Assembly (NCBI GenBank): GCA_027016055.1
Contig: JALWBF010000025.1
Coordinates: 1-14,616, forward strand
DNA: 14,616 nt
Direction: 5' to 3'
DNA from: Archaeoglobaceae archaeon
GTDB lineage: Archaea; Halobacteriota; Archaeoglobi; Archaeoglobales; Archaeoglobaceae
The notes beneath the pieces were generated by a model. That model was not told the origin of the DNA. It made no database searches and saw only the letters and a list, made by a program, of their open reading frames with translations. Position 1 is the first letter of the stretch. Each line of letters opens with the position of its first letter. The translations under genes and the position numbers were made by a program. Below, piece after piece: positions 1 through 6,969 of this stretch.

Positions 1-12
1 GCTCTTGAATCG

Positions 13-201
13 GCTGAAAGCGGATGGGCGGTTCAAATTTTTTACTGAAAGTCGCTTTGAGCTGAAAGAGGTAATAAAATACATATTTAATTACCTGAAG
101 GGGCTAAAGGCTGAAAGAGGTAATGGCGAGCAAAACATAAATTTTCCCAAAAGCTGTGTGAAGTATGTTGCCGATTTTGGCCTTGGGCGGAAAGAGGTAA
201 T
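13..201. repeat. Short direct repeat (GCTGAAAGAGGTAAT), three main copies
   Basis: The 15-mer GCTGAAAGAGGTAAT occurs exactly at 61-75 and 110-124. A one-mismatch copy (GCGGAAAGAGGTAAT) lies at 187-201. A shorter partial copy (GCTGAAAG) lies at 13-20, and CTGAAAG recurs at 44-50. The three main copies are spaced 49 and 77 bp apart. They fall in different reading frames of the one open plus-strand frame that crosses them, so the repetition is not a protein repeat. Each copy resembles a Shine-Dalgarno stretch followed by GTAAT. An inverted pair AGGTAAT (69-75)/ATTACCT (91-97) overlaps the first copy. Function is unknown; this could be an unselected repeat or a piece of a larger array to the left of the window. 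Confidence 0.55.
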
Positions 202-217
202 GAGGGATAGGGAATGA

Positions 218-245
218 AAAAAGGGGGCTGGAGGGCCCCCTTTTT
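218..245. terminator. Bidirectional rho-independent terminator
   Basis: A perfect 11-bp stem, AAAAAGGGGGC (218-228) pairing with GCCCCCTTTTT (235-245), encloses a six-base loop. The A-run on the left arm and T-run on the right arm give a U-tract whichever strand is transcribed. It lies about 30 bp beyond the stop codon of the minus-strand beta-helix gene, so it is well placed to end the whole leftward polysaccharide transcript. It could also stop any rightward transcription entering from the left edge. Confidence 0.88.
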
Positions 246-276
246 GGAAAAAATTTAATGAATTTTTTTTAAGATT

Positions 277-2304
277 TTATTTTGCTTGCACGCCGGTAAC
301 TTTGACTGGTTTGTTGTCGTTTACAACGACCTGTAGGGTTTTACTTACACTGTGGCCATGGTTATCCGAAACCGTGGCCGTAACATTGTAGGTACCCTTG
401 CTTTTATAAGCATGGGTTACTGTGCTGCCGGAAGAACTTGAGGTGCCGTCCCCAAAATTAATATTGTAGGACAACGGATCGCCGTCGCTGTCACTTGCAC
501 TTACAGTGAATGTTATATTCCTGCGGGGATTGTCAGCTGGATTGGGAACAGCAGTTATGGATGTAAGCGAAGGAGCTTGGTTACCACCAGGCTCGGTAGC
601 ATGGGCTTCCTTGGAATATGCACTTTCCTGGCCTTTTGAATTAACCGATGTTACAACATAATAATAGGTAGTACCTGGGACAGTGTTTTTGTCTTTATAA
701 GAAGTCCCACTTACAGGTGAAGATCCATTGATCTTCACATATCCCGAACCAGAGGTAGTACTCCTGTATACATTGTAACCAACAGCACCCGAAACACTAG
801 ACCAGGAAAGATCAATGGAATTAGCTGCTGTGGCAGTTATACTGCTTGGAGGAGGCAAGGCTGAAGATGCGCCGCTAAATTCATCTGCCCCAATGTCAGG
901 TGATGCACCTCTAGACTGGCCGTCTATGTCGTCCGAGACATCCAGATAGGATGTAGCATGGTTTAGGGCTGTGGAGGCTTGAGAAGTCAGGTGTAAATTC
1001 CCACTTGATACGTCTTGAAACCAGCTGGCCTGCGCGTTGGTAACATTAGTAACCAAAGTGGCATGGGCTCCGTCTCTTGCCTGTATAGGTCCGTCAGTCA
1101 GATTGTTAGCAACAATGCCGTTGCTGGATGAAAAACGGTACTCAATTGTCCATGGGAAAGTATTGTTTAGGATAACTGTATTGTTCAGAATTTTGAAGTC
1201 CTTAGCCTTGTTCACCGAAATACCCACATCACCTGGCTGGTCACGATAAATGAAGTTGTTCCGAATTATTCCACCTTGATGATCGTAGGTGGTCTCTCCA
1301 TCCCGTGCATATTGACCAGGACCAGAGGAGTCGCCAAAGGCGATACCCCTGTCACAATTTATGATCCTATTCCTCTCGATTACGGTATCAATGGAATTCT
1401 GCCAAAATAGTATAGCTGGACCAGCCAATTGGCCTTTTGGAGCAAGTATATTCCTGATAACGTTGTCTCTGACTATCCAATCCTTCACGGCTAACGCGTC
1501 TATGCCATTCGTGTACCAGCTCTTAGCCCTATCCGTAAATTCAATCAAACACTTTTCAATTATTCCATTATCACTATAGCTCGAAGCATCTTGTCCCGCG
1601 CTGACCTTAATCAACTGCTGCCCAGCATCCTTGAGATGTAAATTCCGTAAAATAGGGCTCTGAGTCTGTTTTATCATGATATCATGATAATAAAAGTCCT
1701 GAACAGACAGATTTTCTATTAAAATATCCTGCACATTCTCGACCAACACTCCAATCGATGCATTTCCAAAGTTCTTATTAGCCATACCTGGGCCTTTAAT
1801 CACCACACCTTCGCGATTGCCGCTGGCCCCTACCAAGGCGACATGCTGCACGCCATTTATATATAAAGTCCTTGTCAAAGGATAAACTCCATCTTCGATC
1901 AAGATCTTCGTATCCGGCTGAAGAGAAGAAACAGCGTTTTCAAGTTCTGTAACAGATGATACAGTTATGGTATTTGTATATTGCCCTTGCACTCCTACCG
2001 TGGAATTAGGGCAAGACCAGCTTACCTCTGGAGATGGACCGCCTTCTCCATATTGGTTATACGCACGTACTACAAAGTAGTAGTTTTGCTCACAACTAAG
2101 ATTAGAAATAATGTAGTCTGTGACATTTCCAACATCTATATTGTTTGAGCGATCACTAGAGGAATTACCATAATATATCCTATAACCATCTACCACACCG
2201 GAACTTGCTCCCCAATTTAAATGGACCTGTTCAGCAGAAACCGATGCAACAAATAGAATCCCCAAAATCAGATATATCAGTGGATATATACTTATTTTTT
2301 TCAT
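277..2304 (-). CDS. Secreted FN3 / right-handed parallel beta-helix / FN3 / PKD protein
   Basis: This is an exported multidomain protein of 675 aa. Residues 1-24 form a signal peptide (KK, a hydrophobic core, then a likely cut after SVSA). Residues about 28-98 look like a fibronectin type III domain (WGASSGVVDGYRIYYG). Residues about 115-475 form a right-handed parallel beta-helix with repeated N-x-I/V turns (IIRNNFIY, ILNNTVIL) and close with DIGADEF at 470-476, the usual ending of choice-of-anchor Q-type helices. A second FN3 domain spans about 485-570 and a PKD domain about 576-663 (DGDPLSYNINFGDG). Beta-helix folds of this kind include polysaccharide lyases and epimerases, but I cannot identify a catalytic site, so the substrate is unknown. 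The start is supported by AGGAG at 2311-2315, six bases upstream. It is the last gene of the locus, 82 bp after the other secreted protein. The tail KVTGVQAK resembles the first strand of a third FN3 domain that is then missing. Confidence 0.85.
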   Translation of the reverse strand: MKKISIYPLIYLILGILFVASVSAEQVHLNWGASSGVVDGYRIYYGNSSSDRSNNIDVGNVTDYIISNLSCEQNYYFVVRAYNQYGEGGPSPEVSWSCPNSTVGVQGQYTNTITVSSVTELENAVSSLQPDTKILIEDGVYPLTRTLYINGVQHVALVGASGNREGVVIKGPGMANKNFGNASIGVLVENVQDILIENLSVQDFYYHDIMIKQTQSPILRNLHLKDAGQQLIKVSAGQDASSYSDNGIIEKCLIEFTDRAKSWYTNGIDALAVKDWIVRDNVIRNILAPKGQLAGPAILFWQNSIDTVIERNRIINCDRGIAFGDSSGPGQYARDGETTYDHQGGIIRNNFIYRDQPGDVGISVNKAKDFKILNNTVILNNTFPWTIEYRFSSSNGIVANNLTDGPIQARDGAHATLVTNVTNAQASWFQDVSSGNLHLTSQASTALNHATSYLDVSDDIDGQSRGASPDIGADEFSGASSALPPPSSITATAANSIDLSWSSVSGAVGYNVYRSTTSGSGYVKINGSSPVSGTSYKDKNTVPGTTYYYVVTSVNSKGQESAYSKEAHATEPGGNQAPSLTSITAVPNPADNPRRNITFTVSASDSDGDPLSYNINFGDGTSSSSGSTVTHAYKSKGTYNVTATVSDNHGHSVSKTLQVVVNDNKPVKVTGVQAK

Positions 2305-2348
2305 GACAAGCTCCTAATTAAACTTCTTAATATTGTTGATTTTTTCTT

Positions 2349-2362
2349 TTAACTATAGTTAA
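2349..2362. promoter_or_regulatory. Perfect 14-bp palindrome upstream of the beta-helix gene
   Basis: TTAACTATAGTTAA (2349-2362) equals its own reverse complement. It lies in the 82-bp AT-rich gap between the two secreted-protein genes, 45 bp upstream of the beta-helix start codon. It could be an operator or part of an internal promoter, but I see no convincing -35/-10 pair around it, and an AT-rich palindrome of this length may be chance. Confidence 0.3.
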
Positions 2363-2386
2363 TTTGCAAAATATTCAACCAGTTAG

Positions 2387-3679
2387 CTACTCTATAATCT
2401 TCAGATAAGGTGGAGTTCCTGGAGCTTGGCCCATGGTTGTACTGCTGGAAGTATCATTAATCTTCAGTACATGAACAAGAGGTTTTGCACCATCCCCTTG
2501 GTATTGTATCAAATACAAGAGATTATGCTCCCTATCGTAGGCCACGCCCTGCGTTAGTGTACAGGTACCGTACTGGGGAATCAGAGTGCGCAAGTCTAAA
2601 ATGTAATAAGGTTGAGGCTCCCATGGCTGCTTGGCGCCAGTAGCAACCTGTTCCAGATCAGTTACGTCATAAAAGACCATCTCAGGTTCTCTAGGGAAAC
2701 AATGGTACCCCTTATAACTACTACAGCTGTCGCCACAATCGTCACCTGTTCCATAACAGGAGCTTCCCAGGCACTTGAGGCCAACAAATATTACTGCTTC
2801 TTTACTGCTTGCTGTAAGCCAAGCGCCCCCCCACCATTTATCAACTGGAACGTAATTCGGATAATTATCGTGATCACTGTTGTAATAAATAAGTGGTACT
2901 GTCGGGAGTTCGCTATTAGGCGGAGGATTGGTATTAGTATATCTGTACGGTGCAATTGCAAACAGTGTTGGCCCCCTAGAAAAAGCCCCCCCATCTCTGC
3001 TTACTCCAGTTCCTATATACATTCCTCCCAAATAGTTGTCAGCCCAATCCTTCGGAATTTCAAAAAGGTAGCCGGAAACTGACTTGCTGTGATAGCCCTG
3101 AAGCCTCCATACTCCCTGAGCATTCGGATTCGAGATAGAAGAGTCTGAATATCCCTGGCTTGGAAGGTTGACACCAGCAGTATTGTATGCGGACCAAATG
3201 GACCAGTACAGTTTTCCGCGACTCTGACCCGGTTGAGCATCCAAGTAAACCAATCCCCGGAGCCGGTTGAGCTGCTGTCCACTAAGTACTTGGTCAAAAA
3301 AACCCTGCGTAATATCCCCAAAGGGCTGTATGGTTTTGGCGATAGGTAACTCGGCTACATTGTTAGATTTGATCGGAGCAGGAATGGAAAACTCCGACAC
3401 ACATTTTATTTGACTACTGTCTTTCATTTTTCCAGCAGAGTACAGGGACCCAGGGAAACCGTCTTTGTCTCCTCCTGGGTCACCGTCTGGGCGAAAGGCT
3501 AAGGCATATCCTCCATATTCCCATTTATGATTATTACTGTATTCGCTGGGTAGTCTAAAAGCCCCCAAGTAGGTTATGTCCGTTTCTGGATTGATACGCT
3601 CTCCGTAGGAGGACTCGGAAGCCACCAATGTTAGAATTATGGTAAGTAAAAAAGGAATAAAGCGAATTGTATTTAGCAT
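2387..3679 (-). CDS. Secreted cysteine-rich protein of unrecognised family
   Basis: I cannot assign this 430-aa protein to a named family. Residues 1-26 look like a signal peptide (hydrophobic 7-20, possible cut near SSYG), so it is probably exported. The mature part opens with DITYLGAFRLP (34-44), then an acidic glycine-rich loop at 64-77 (PDGDPGGDKDGFPG) that resembles a calcium-binding DxDxDG loop. Aromatic beta-strand-like stretches such as GKLYWSIW (155-162) and LLYLIQYQGDG (387-397) recall a beta-propeller, but no repeat is regular enough to be sure. It has seven cysteines: C93, five packed between 303 and 327, and C373, consistent with disulfides after export. The start has a good ribosome site (AGGGAG about 8 nt upstream). 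It lies between a GT4 gene and the secreted beta-helix gene, so a role in handling the exported polysaccharide is plausible but inferred. Confidence 0.8.
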   Translation of the reverse strand: MLNTIRFIPFLLTIILTLVASESSYGERINPETDITYLGAFRLPSEYSNNHKWEYGGYALAFRPDGDPGGDKDGFPGSLYSAGKMKDSSQIKCVSEFSIPAPIKSNNVAELPIAKTIQPFGDITQGFFDQVLSGQQLNRLRGLVYLDAQPGQSRGKLYWSIWSAYNTAGVNLPSQGYSDSSISNPNAQGVWRLQGYHSKSVSGYLFEIPKDWADNYLGGMYIGTGVSRDGGAFSRGPTLFAIAPYRYTNTNPPPNSELPTVPLIYYNSDHDNYPNYVPVDKWWGGAWLTASSKEAVIFVGLKCLGSSCYGTGDDCGDSCSSYKGYHCFPREPEMVFYDVTDLEQVATGAKQPWEPQPYYILDLRTLIPQYGTCTLTQGVAYDREHNLLYLIQYQGDGAKPLVHVLKINDTSSSTTMGQAPGTPPYLKIIE

Positions 3680-3820
3680 CTTTTATCTCCCTGTATAAAT
3701 ATTACAATGCGGAATCAATTTTTTGCTGAGTTTTTAAGCAAAATTTGTGCCCATCGAATGGGGGAGTTAGCTGGAGGAACGTTGCGATTTTGAGTTGGGA
3801 TTGCGGTGGGAAGAAGGCCC

Positions 3821-3836
3821 TATGCCTACCGGCATA
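3821..3836. repeat. Small inverted repeat at the 3' end of the GT4 gene
   Basis: TATGCC (3821-3826) and GGCATA (3831-3836) form a perfect 6-bp stem with loop TACC, overlapping the last codons and stop of the minus-strand glycosyltransferase. No T-run follows on either strand, so it is a weak hairpin rather than a standard terminator. The rest of the 146-bp gap (3680-3825) holds an AT-rich stretch next to the secreted-protein start (3691-3730) that could contain a promoter; I find no well-spaced consensus boxes. Confidence 0.35.
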
Positions 3837-5217
3837 CCTCGTCGATTATATTCATCAGTTTTTTTGAAATATTTTTTATATCGAACAACTCCCGGTTATC
3901 GTAACTTGATATGAGCTGCCCCGTTTGCTCTTTCTCTTTTCCTTTCAAGAGAAGATATTGGGCTAATTCGTAAACTTCGGATTCTAAAAAAATATCGCCA
4001 AAACCAAAATTTTTTATAAAATTTGCTAAGGCACTTTCCTTACTACCGATAGCAATGATGGGTTTATTATAAAAAATGTATTCATATATTTTAGAGGGAA
4101 TTTGTGTTGTTGTTTGTGGCTGAATGATTACTAAAAGATCAGAACTTGCCATATGTTGTAATGCCTCGGCATAAGGGAGCGCTCCCAAATCCACAAAATT
4201 CTCACTCAATCCCAAGCTGTCGACTCGGACTTTCAGGTCATAGTCCAAATTAGTATATCCAATCTGTTGAAAAACTAAATGAGACATCAAGGCAGGATCC
4301 TTCTTCCCGGCCTCGGCAAGCGCCTCCAGAACCGCTGACGGATCTCGCAAACCATACAAGTAACCTACGTGGCTCAAAATTAATTTATCCGAAGGTGCCT
4401 TTGTGTTGACTACATCTTCTATTGTTAGCATTTCGGGATCGTAGCCATTGTATAGGGTTTTGAACTTCTCTGGCGGCAAGTGACTATATCTTTCTCGAAA
4501 CTCGGAAGTCAATTCAGGGGTGTTTAGCGTAACGCAGTCAGCAGCCTCGACCACCATTCTTTCGCAGCGGACCTTTATATTCTTCATGATCGCACCTTTT
4601 TCAGGCGTGAAGGGATTCGTAGCCCAAGGATCCCTGAAATCAATGATTAGCTTAGCTCCTGTCATTTTTTTTAACGCAGCACCTACTAGAAGAGAGGTCC
4701 AAGGCATGCCCGTGGCGAAAATTACATCAATTTTATTTTTTCTTATCAGCCTTGCACCTTTTACAATTGCAGGGAAAAGCCAACCATGCGCATAATCTGG
4801 GAATGTTAAGATATCACTGATAAAATCTTTAAATCTCGCCCAAACACCAGCGCGAGGCTTTCCCTTTATGACGCCCTCGGGGCTATTTGTTTTCTTCTCA
4901 TCAGGATTCGCCAAGTTTCCAGCATCTCCCGTTTCATTTCTGTTTTTTTTCCCTTTAAACAAAAAAGTCCTAATTTTAAGTAAAAATTTAAAAACATCAA
5001 ATTCACCAACCCTGATTGTATATTCCCCGTTGACAGGGAGCTGAAACGCGTTGTCAACAGAAAAAAACTCGGGATACAGATTTGGTTTCAGAGTGAGGAC
5101 GTATTTCTTGACTGATGGCAAGTGACGAATAAATTTTATAGTTCTTTGAACACCGGGCAGGGCCTTTCCCCCTGCCGGAGGAAAGAGATATGCTATGAAT
5201 AAAATTTTTCTACTCAT
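3826..5217 (-). CDS. Glycosyltransferase family 4 protein
   Basis: This is a cytoplasmic or membrane-associated GT-B glycosyltransferase of 463 aa that would add a sugar from an NDP-sugar to the lipid-linked glycan. The N-terminal half begins with a Rossmann strand and glycine-rich loop (ILFIAYLFPPAGG, 5-17). FRDPWATNP (194-202) is typical of the WbuB-like GT4 branch. The C-terminal half has NGYDPE (257-262) and the donor-site block QIPSKIYEYIFYNKPIIAIG (372-391). Residues about 88-125 are a charged, low-complexity insert between the halves that looks like a loop. Donor and acceptor cannot be read from sequence. The start ATG has only a weak ribosome site (TAGG). An IS remnant ends 28 bp upstream, in place of what was probably a tight junction with the sulfotransferase gene. 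Confidence 0.88.
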   Translation of the reverse strand: MSRKILFIAYLFPPAGGKALPGVQRTIKFIRHLPSVKKYVLTLKPNLYPEFFSVDNAFQLPVNGEYTIRVGEFDVFKFLLKIRTFLFKGKKNRNETGDAGNLANPDEKKTNSPEGVIKGKPRAGVWARFKDFISDILTFPDYAHGWLFPAIVKGARLIRKNKIDVIFATGMPWTSLLVGAALKKMTGAKLIIDFRDPWATNPFTPEKGAIMKNIKVRCERMVVEAADCVTLNTPELTSEFRERYSHLPPEKFKTLYNGYDPEMLTIEDVVNTKAPSDKLILSHVGYLYGLRDPSAVLEALAEAGKKDPALMSHLVFQQIGYTNLDYDLKVRVDSLGLSENFVDLGALPYAEALQHMASSDLLVIIQPQTTTQIPSKIYEYIFYNKPIIAIGSKESALANFIKNFGFGDIFLESEVYELAQYLLLKGKEKEQTGQLISSYDNRELFDIKNISKKLMNIIDEVCR

Positions 5218-5245
5218 CGACCTATAAGTTGATGGACTCGTAAAA

Positions 5246-5275
5246 TGACCTTCCCCCGAAATTGTGGACAGTCCG
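5246..5275 (+). repeat. Left inverted repeat of the IS3 remnant
   Basis: The left end begins TGACCTTCCCCCGAAATTG. Nineteen of its first 25 positions match the reverse complement of the right end, with the strongest agreement in TGACCTT, CCCC and GTGG. Read outward on the minus strand, TTGTAA (5284-5289) and CACAAT (5261-5266) are separated by 17 bp and form a weak promoter-like pair pointing at the downstream GT4 gene. This is suggestive only. Confidence 0.8.
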
Positions 5276-5308
5276 AAAAGCTGTTACAACAAAGTCAGGA
5301 GGGCTATT

Positions 5309-5668
5309 ATGATTTCGAAGAGAAGGACATACACTCGTGAATTCAAGGTTGAGACAGTTAACCTCATAACCGGCAGCGACCAGTCTGTTAATGAGGTGGG
5401 CAAATATCTGGAGAGCCATCCGGCAACGCTATACAAGTGGATTCGTCAGTACAGCGAGAATCCCGTTGAAGCCTTTCCCGGTAAAGGAAGGCAGGCCCCA
5501 CACGACGAGGAAATCAGCCGTCTCAGGCGTGAAAACCAACGCCTGAAAATGGAGCGTGACATCTTAAAAAAAGCAATGGCCATCTTCTCCAACGCCCCGA
5601 GGTGTTTTTTGGTCTTATGCAGCAACACGAAGCCCAATTTCCCATCGTGGTCATGTGTGATGTGTTGA
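5309..5668 (+). CDS. IS3-family transposase OrfA (helix-turn-helix protein)
   Basis: This is the small upstream protein of an IS3 element. From the ATG at 5309 it begins MISKRRTYTREFKVETVNLI, the standard OrfA N-terminus, followed by a helix-turn-helix (SVNEVGKYLESHPATLYKWI, about 26-45) that would bind the IS ends. A leucine-zipper-like coil follows (EISRLRRENQRLKMERDILKK, about 68-88). AGGAGG at 5297-5302 sits six bases upstream and fixes the start; the open frame could extend to 5264 but that part is not family-like. The frame runs past the usual OrfA end and stops at 5668, giving 119 aa with a nonsense-looking tail (from about residue 93). The HTH and coil look undamaged although the partner orfB is wrecked, so OrfA could still be made and bind related IS ends. 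Confidence 0.85.
   Translation: MISKRRTYTREFKVETVNLITGSDQSVNEVGKYLESHPATLYKWIRQYSENPVEAFPGKGRQAPHDEEISRLRRENQRLKMERDILKKAMAIFSNAPRCFLVLCSNTKPNFPSWSCVMC
5564..5573 (+). other. Programmed -1 frameshift site (A7 slippery run)
   Basis: TTAAAAAAAG, with seven As at 5566-5572, lies at the end of the OrfA coil. Reading from 5572 in the -1 frame leads through SNGHLLQRPEVFFGLMQQHE into recognisable OrfB sequence. IS3 elements use such A-rich sites to make an OrfAB fusion transposase. The site is preserved, but the product downstream is no longer functional. Confidence 0.7.
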
Positions 5669-6048
5669 ACGTCTCCCGCAGTGGCTACTATGCCTGGCGT
5701 AAAAAGACTGAATCAGAGCGGAACCAGACAACCCCCCACTCATATTTCATTCTCATCGCGGCTCACACTATGCCAGCTACTGACTTCCAGTCATTTCTGG
5801 CCAAACACGGTATGTATTGCAGCATGAGCCGCAAGGGCGATCGCTGGGACAACGCCCCAATTGAAAGTTTCTTTGGCAGCCTGAAGCAGGAACTGGTATT
5901 TTACCAGAGATATCCGACCCGCTTCCATGCTCGCCAGAGCATTTTTGAATACATTGAGCGATTCTATAACCAGCGCCGCCTCCACTAAACGCTGGGCTGC
6001 AAAACCCCGGCTGAATACTAGCCGGACTATTCTAAACTTGCAACCTAA
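5572..6048 (+). pseudogene. IS3-family transposase OrfB, deleted and frameshifted
   Basis: This is the remnant of the DDE transposase. The first part is intact (EAQFPIVVMCDVLNVSRSGYYAW, the HTH_21 region). The frame then jumps near 5727-5738 to the second catalytic region, losing about 145-150 residues including the first catalytic Asp. The HSDRGSQYA motif survives at 5748-5774 in another frame as HSHRGSHYA, so the second Asp is now His. One extra T at 5781 then returns the frame to DFQSFLAKHG...CSMSRKGDRWDNAPIESFFGSLKQEL, which still has the catalytic Glu. Two nonsense codons follow: TAA at 5986-5988, where the related copy at the right edge has TCA (Ser), and TAG at 6019-6021. The ancestral stop is TAA at 6046-6048. 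No active transposase can come from this gene. Confidence 0.9.
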
Positions 6049-6078
6049 GCCGGTGCCCACTAAATTGGGGAAAGGTCA
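6049..6078 (+). repeat. Right inverted repeat of the IS3 remnant
   Basis: The reverse complement begins TGACCTTTCCCCAATTTAGT, and 25 of 30 positions match the end of the other IS copy at 14492-14521. The terminal TCA (6076-6078) reads TGA on the minus strand and is the present stop codon of the sulfotransferase gene. Confidence 0.82.
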
Positions 6079-6969
6079 AGTTTCGTATCCATTTTGCACC
6101 AATTTAACTTCCAAAGACCTAGTAATGATATCTTGATCTATAGATGACAAATTTTTCTCAAATAAAAAGTTCATATTCCTCAGCTTATAATGAGACATTG
6201 CTTTTTCAAGATTCTTGTCCATTTCAAGATTAAGAAATTCAAGAATTCTATTAACTTCATACCATTTACAATTAACGTAATCTTCATACTTAATCTGAAT
6301 AAAATTTTTAATAAATTTTTTTTGTTTGTTTATCTCGTCAATGGCAATCTTCCATCTTATTGCAGCTGCTATGCGTTGGTCTTTTTTGCTTTCCAACCAC
6401 TCGTTAACATATTCCTCAGAAACATCCACAAGAGCTTTTCTAATATCTGTAATATTATTAAGCCAACCTGCTTTAAGAATTTCATATGCAACAGCTCTAC
6501 CATCTCTGAGGACATGAATAAATTTACACTCAGGAAATATTTCATTTAAATACAACATTCTACAAGGTCTTCCATAATCAGTTATGAACATATTTTTATT
6601 TTGAGCCTCCAAATGTTTAACAAATATTGACCGTAACTGCTGTTTATCTTTTTGGGTCACATCATTCTCTGTAAGAGAGCCCATATTATGCCCAAAAATA
6701 GGAGCATATCTTTTCCATATATTCCACGCTTCCACAGGTTCTGGTAAAATCTTTAAGTGTTTATTAATAATACTATTTCTCGCGGTAAAAAAAAGGGGGA
6801 GTTTATAAATTTTATTAATTTTCGAAATAAACGGATATTGCGGCCAACGGTCTGAGTACTGAGAAAACCAAGCGAAGACGTGGTGGTGGCTCAGCAAAAA
6901 ATGTAGTATTGTCTTCCCACTTCTAGGACAACCTATGATAAAAACAAAAGTATTTTTTTTATATTCCAT
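6076..6969 (-). CDS. Sulfotransferase family protein (PAPS-dependent), 3' end altered by IS
   Basis: This predicted cytoplasmic enzyme of 297 aa would move a sulfuryl group from PAPS to a sugar or other acceptor. It has the 5'-phosphosulfate-binding P-loop GCPRSGKT (13-20), the 3'-phosphate-binding segment IHVLRDGRAVAYEI (151-164) and the usual late motif IKYEDYV (226-232). Length suits a compact bacterial sulfotransferase. Inside a glycan operon it suggests a sulfated polysaccharide, though the acceptor is unknown. Base composition is strikingly AT-rich (13 of 60 G+C in 6301-6360), unlike the sugar-nucleotide genes to the right, which hints at separate acquisition. No good ribosome site precedes the ATG. 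The stop codon is the first three bases of the IS end; without the IS the frame would continue as FYESINL and stop at 5222-5224, so only about 7 residues are affected and activity is probably kept. Confidence 0.85.
   Translation of the reverse strand: MEYKKNTFVFIIGCPRSGKTILHFLLSHHHVFAWFSQYSDRWPQYPFISKINKIYKLPLFFTARNSIINKHLKILPEPVEAWNIWKRYAPIFGHNMGSLTENDVTQKDKQQLRSIFVKHLEAQNKNMFITDYGRPCRMLYLNEIFPECKFIHVLRDGRAVAYEILKAGWLNNITDIRKALVDVSEEYVNEWLESKKDQRIAAAIRWKIAIDEINKQKKFIKNFIQIKYEDYVNCKWYEVNRILEFLNLEMDKNLEKAMSHYKLRNMNFLFEKNLSSIDQDIITRSLEVKLVQNGYET

Larger units (their letters stand above)
5246..6078 (+). mobile_element. Decayed IS3-family insertion sequence, internally deleted
   Basis: An 833-bp element is bounded by imperfect inverted repeats that both begin TGACCTT. 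It contains an orfA, an A7 frameshift site and a broken orfB in the usual IS3 order. Intact IS3 elements are about 1.2-1.3 kb, so roughly 0.4 kb is missing from the middle of orfB. No 3-4 bp target duplication is visible: AAAA precedes the left end and AGTT follows the right end. It lies in the 3' end of the minus-strand sulfotransferase gene and supplies that gene's stop codon. A related, less decayed element begins at 14492 in the opposite orientation. The deletion, point mutations and diverged ends suggest an old insertion that can no longer move itself. Confidence 0.9.

Noticed and set aside
5..217. Plus-strand open frame of 70 codons at the left edge
   Set aside because: It starts on TTG with no clear ribosome site, shows no family resemblance, and is crossed by a DNA repeat that falls in different frames. 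It could be the tail of a gene from outside the window, but nothing supports that beyond the terminator that follows.
5222..5419. Minus-strand open frame ending in YESINL across the IS left end
   Set aside because: It is mostly antisense to orfA. Only its last codons (5222-5245) are meaningful, as the displaced 3' end of the sulfotransferase gene.
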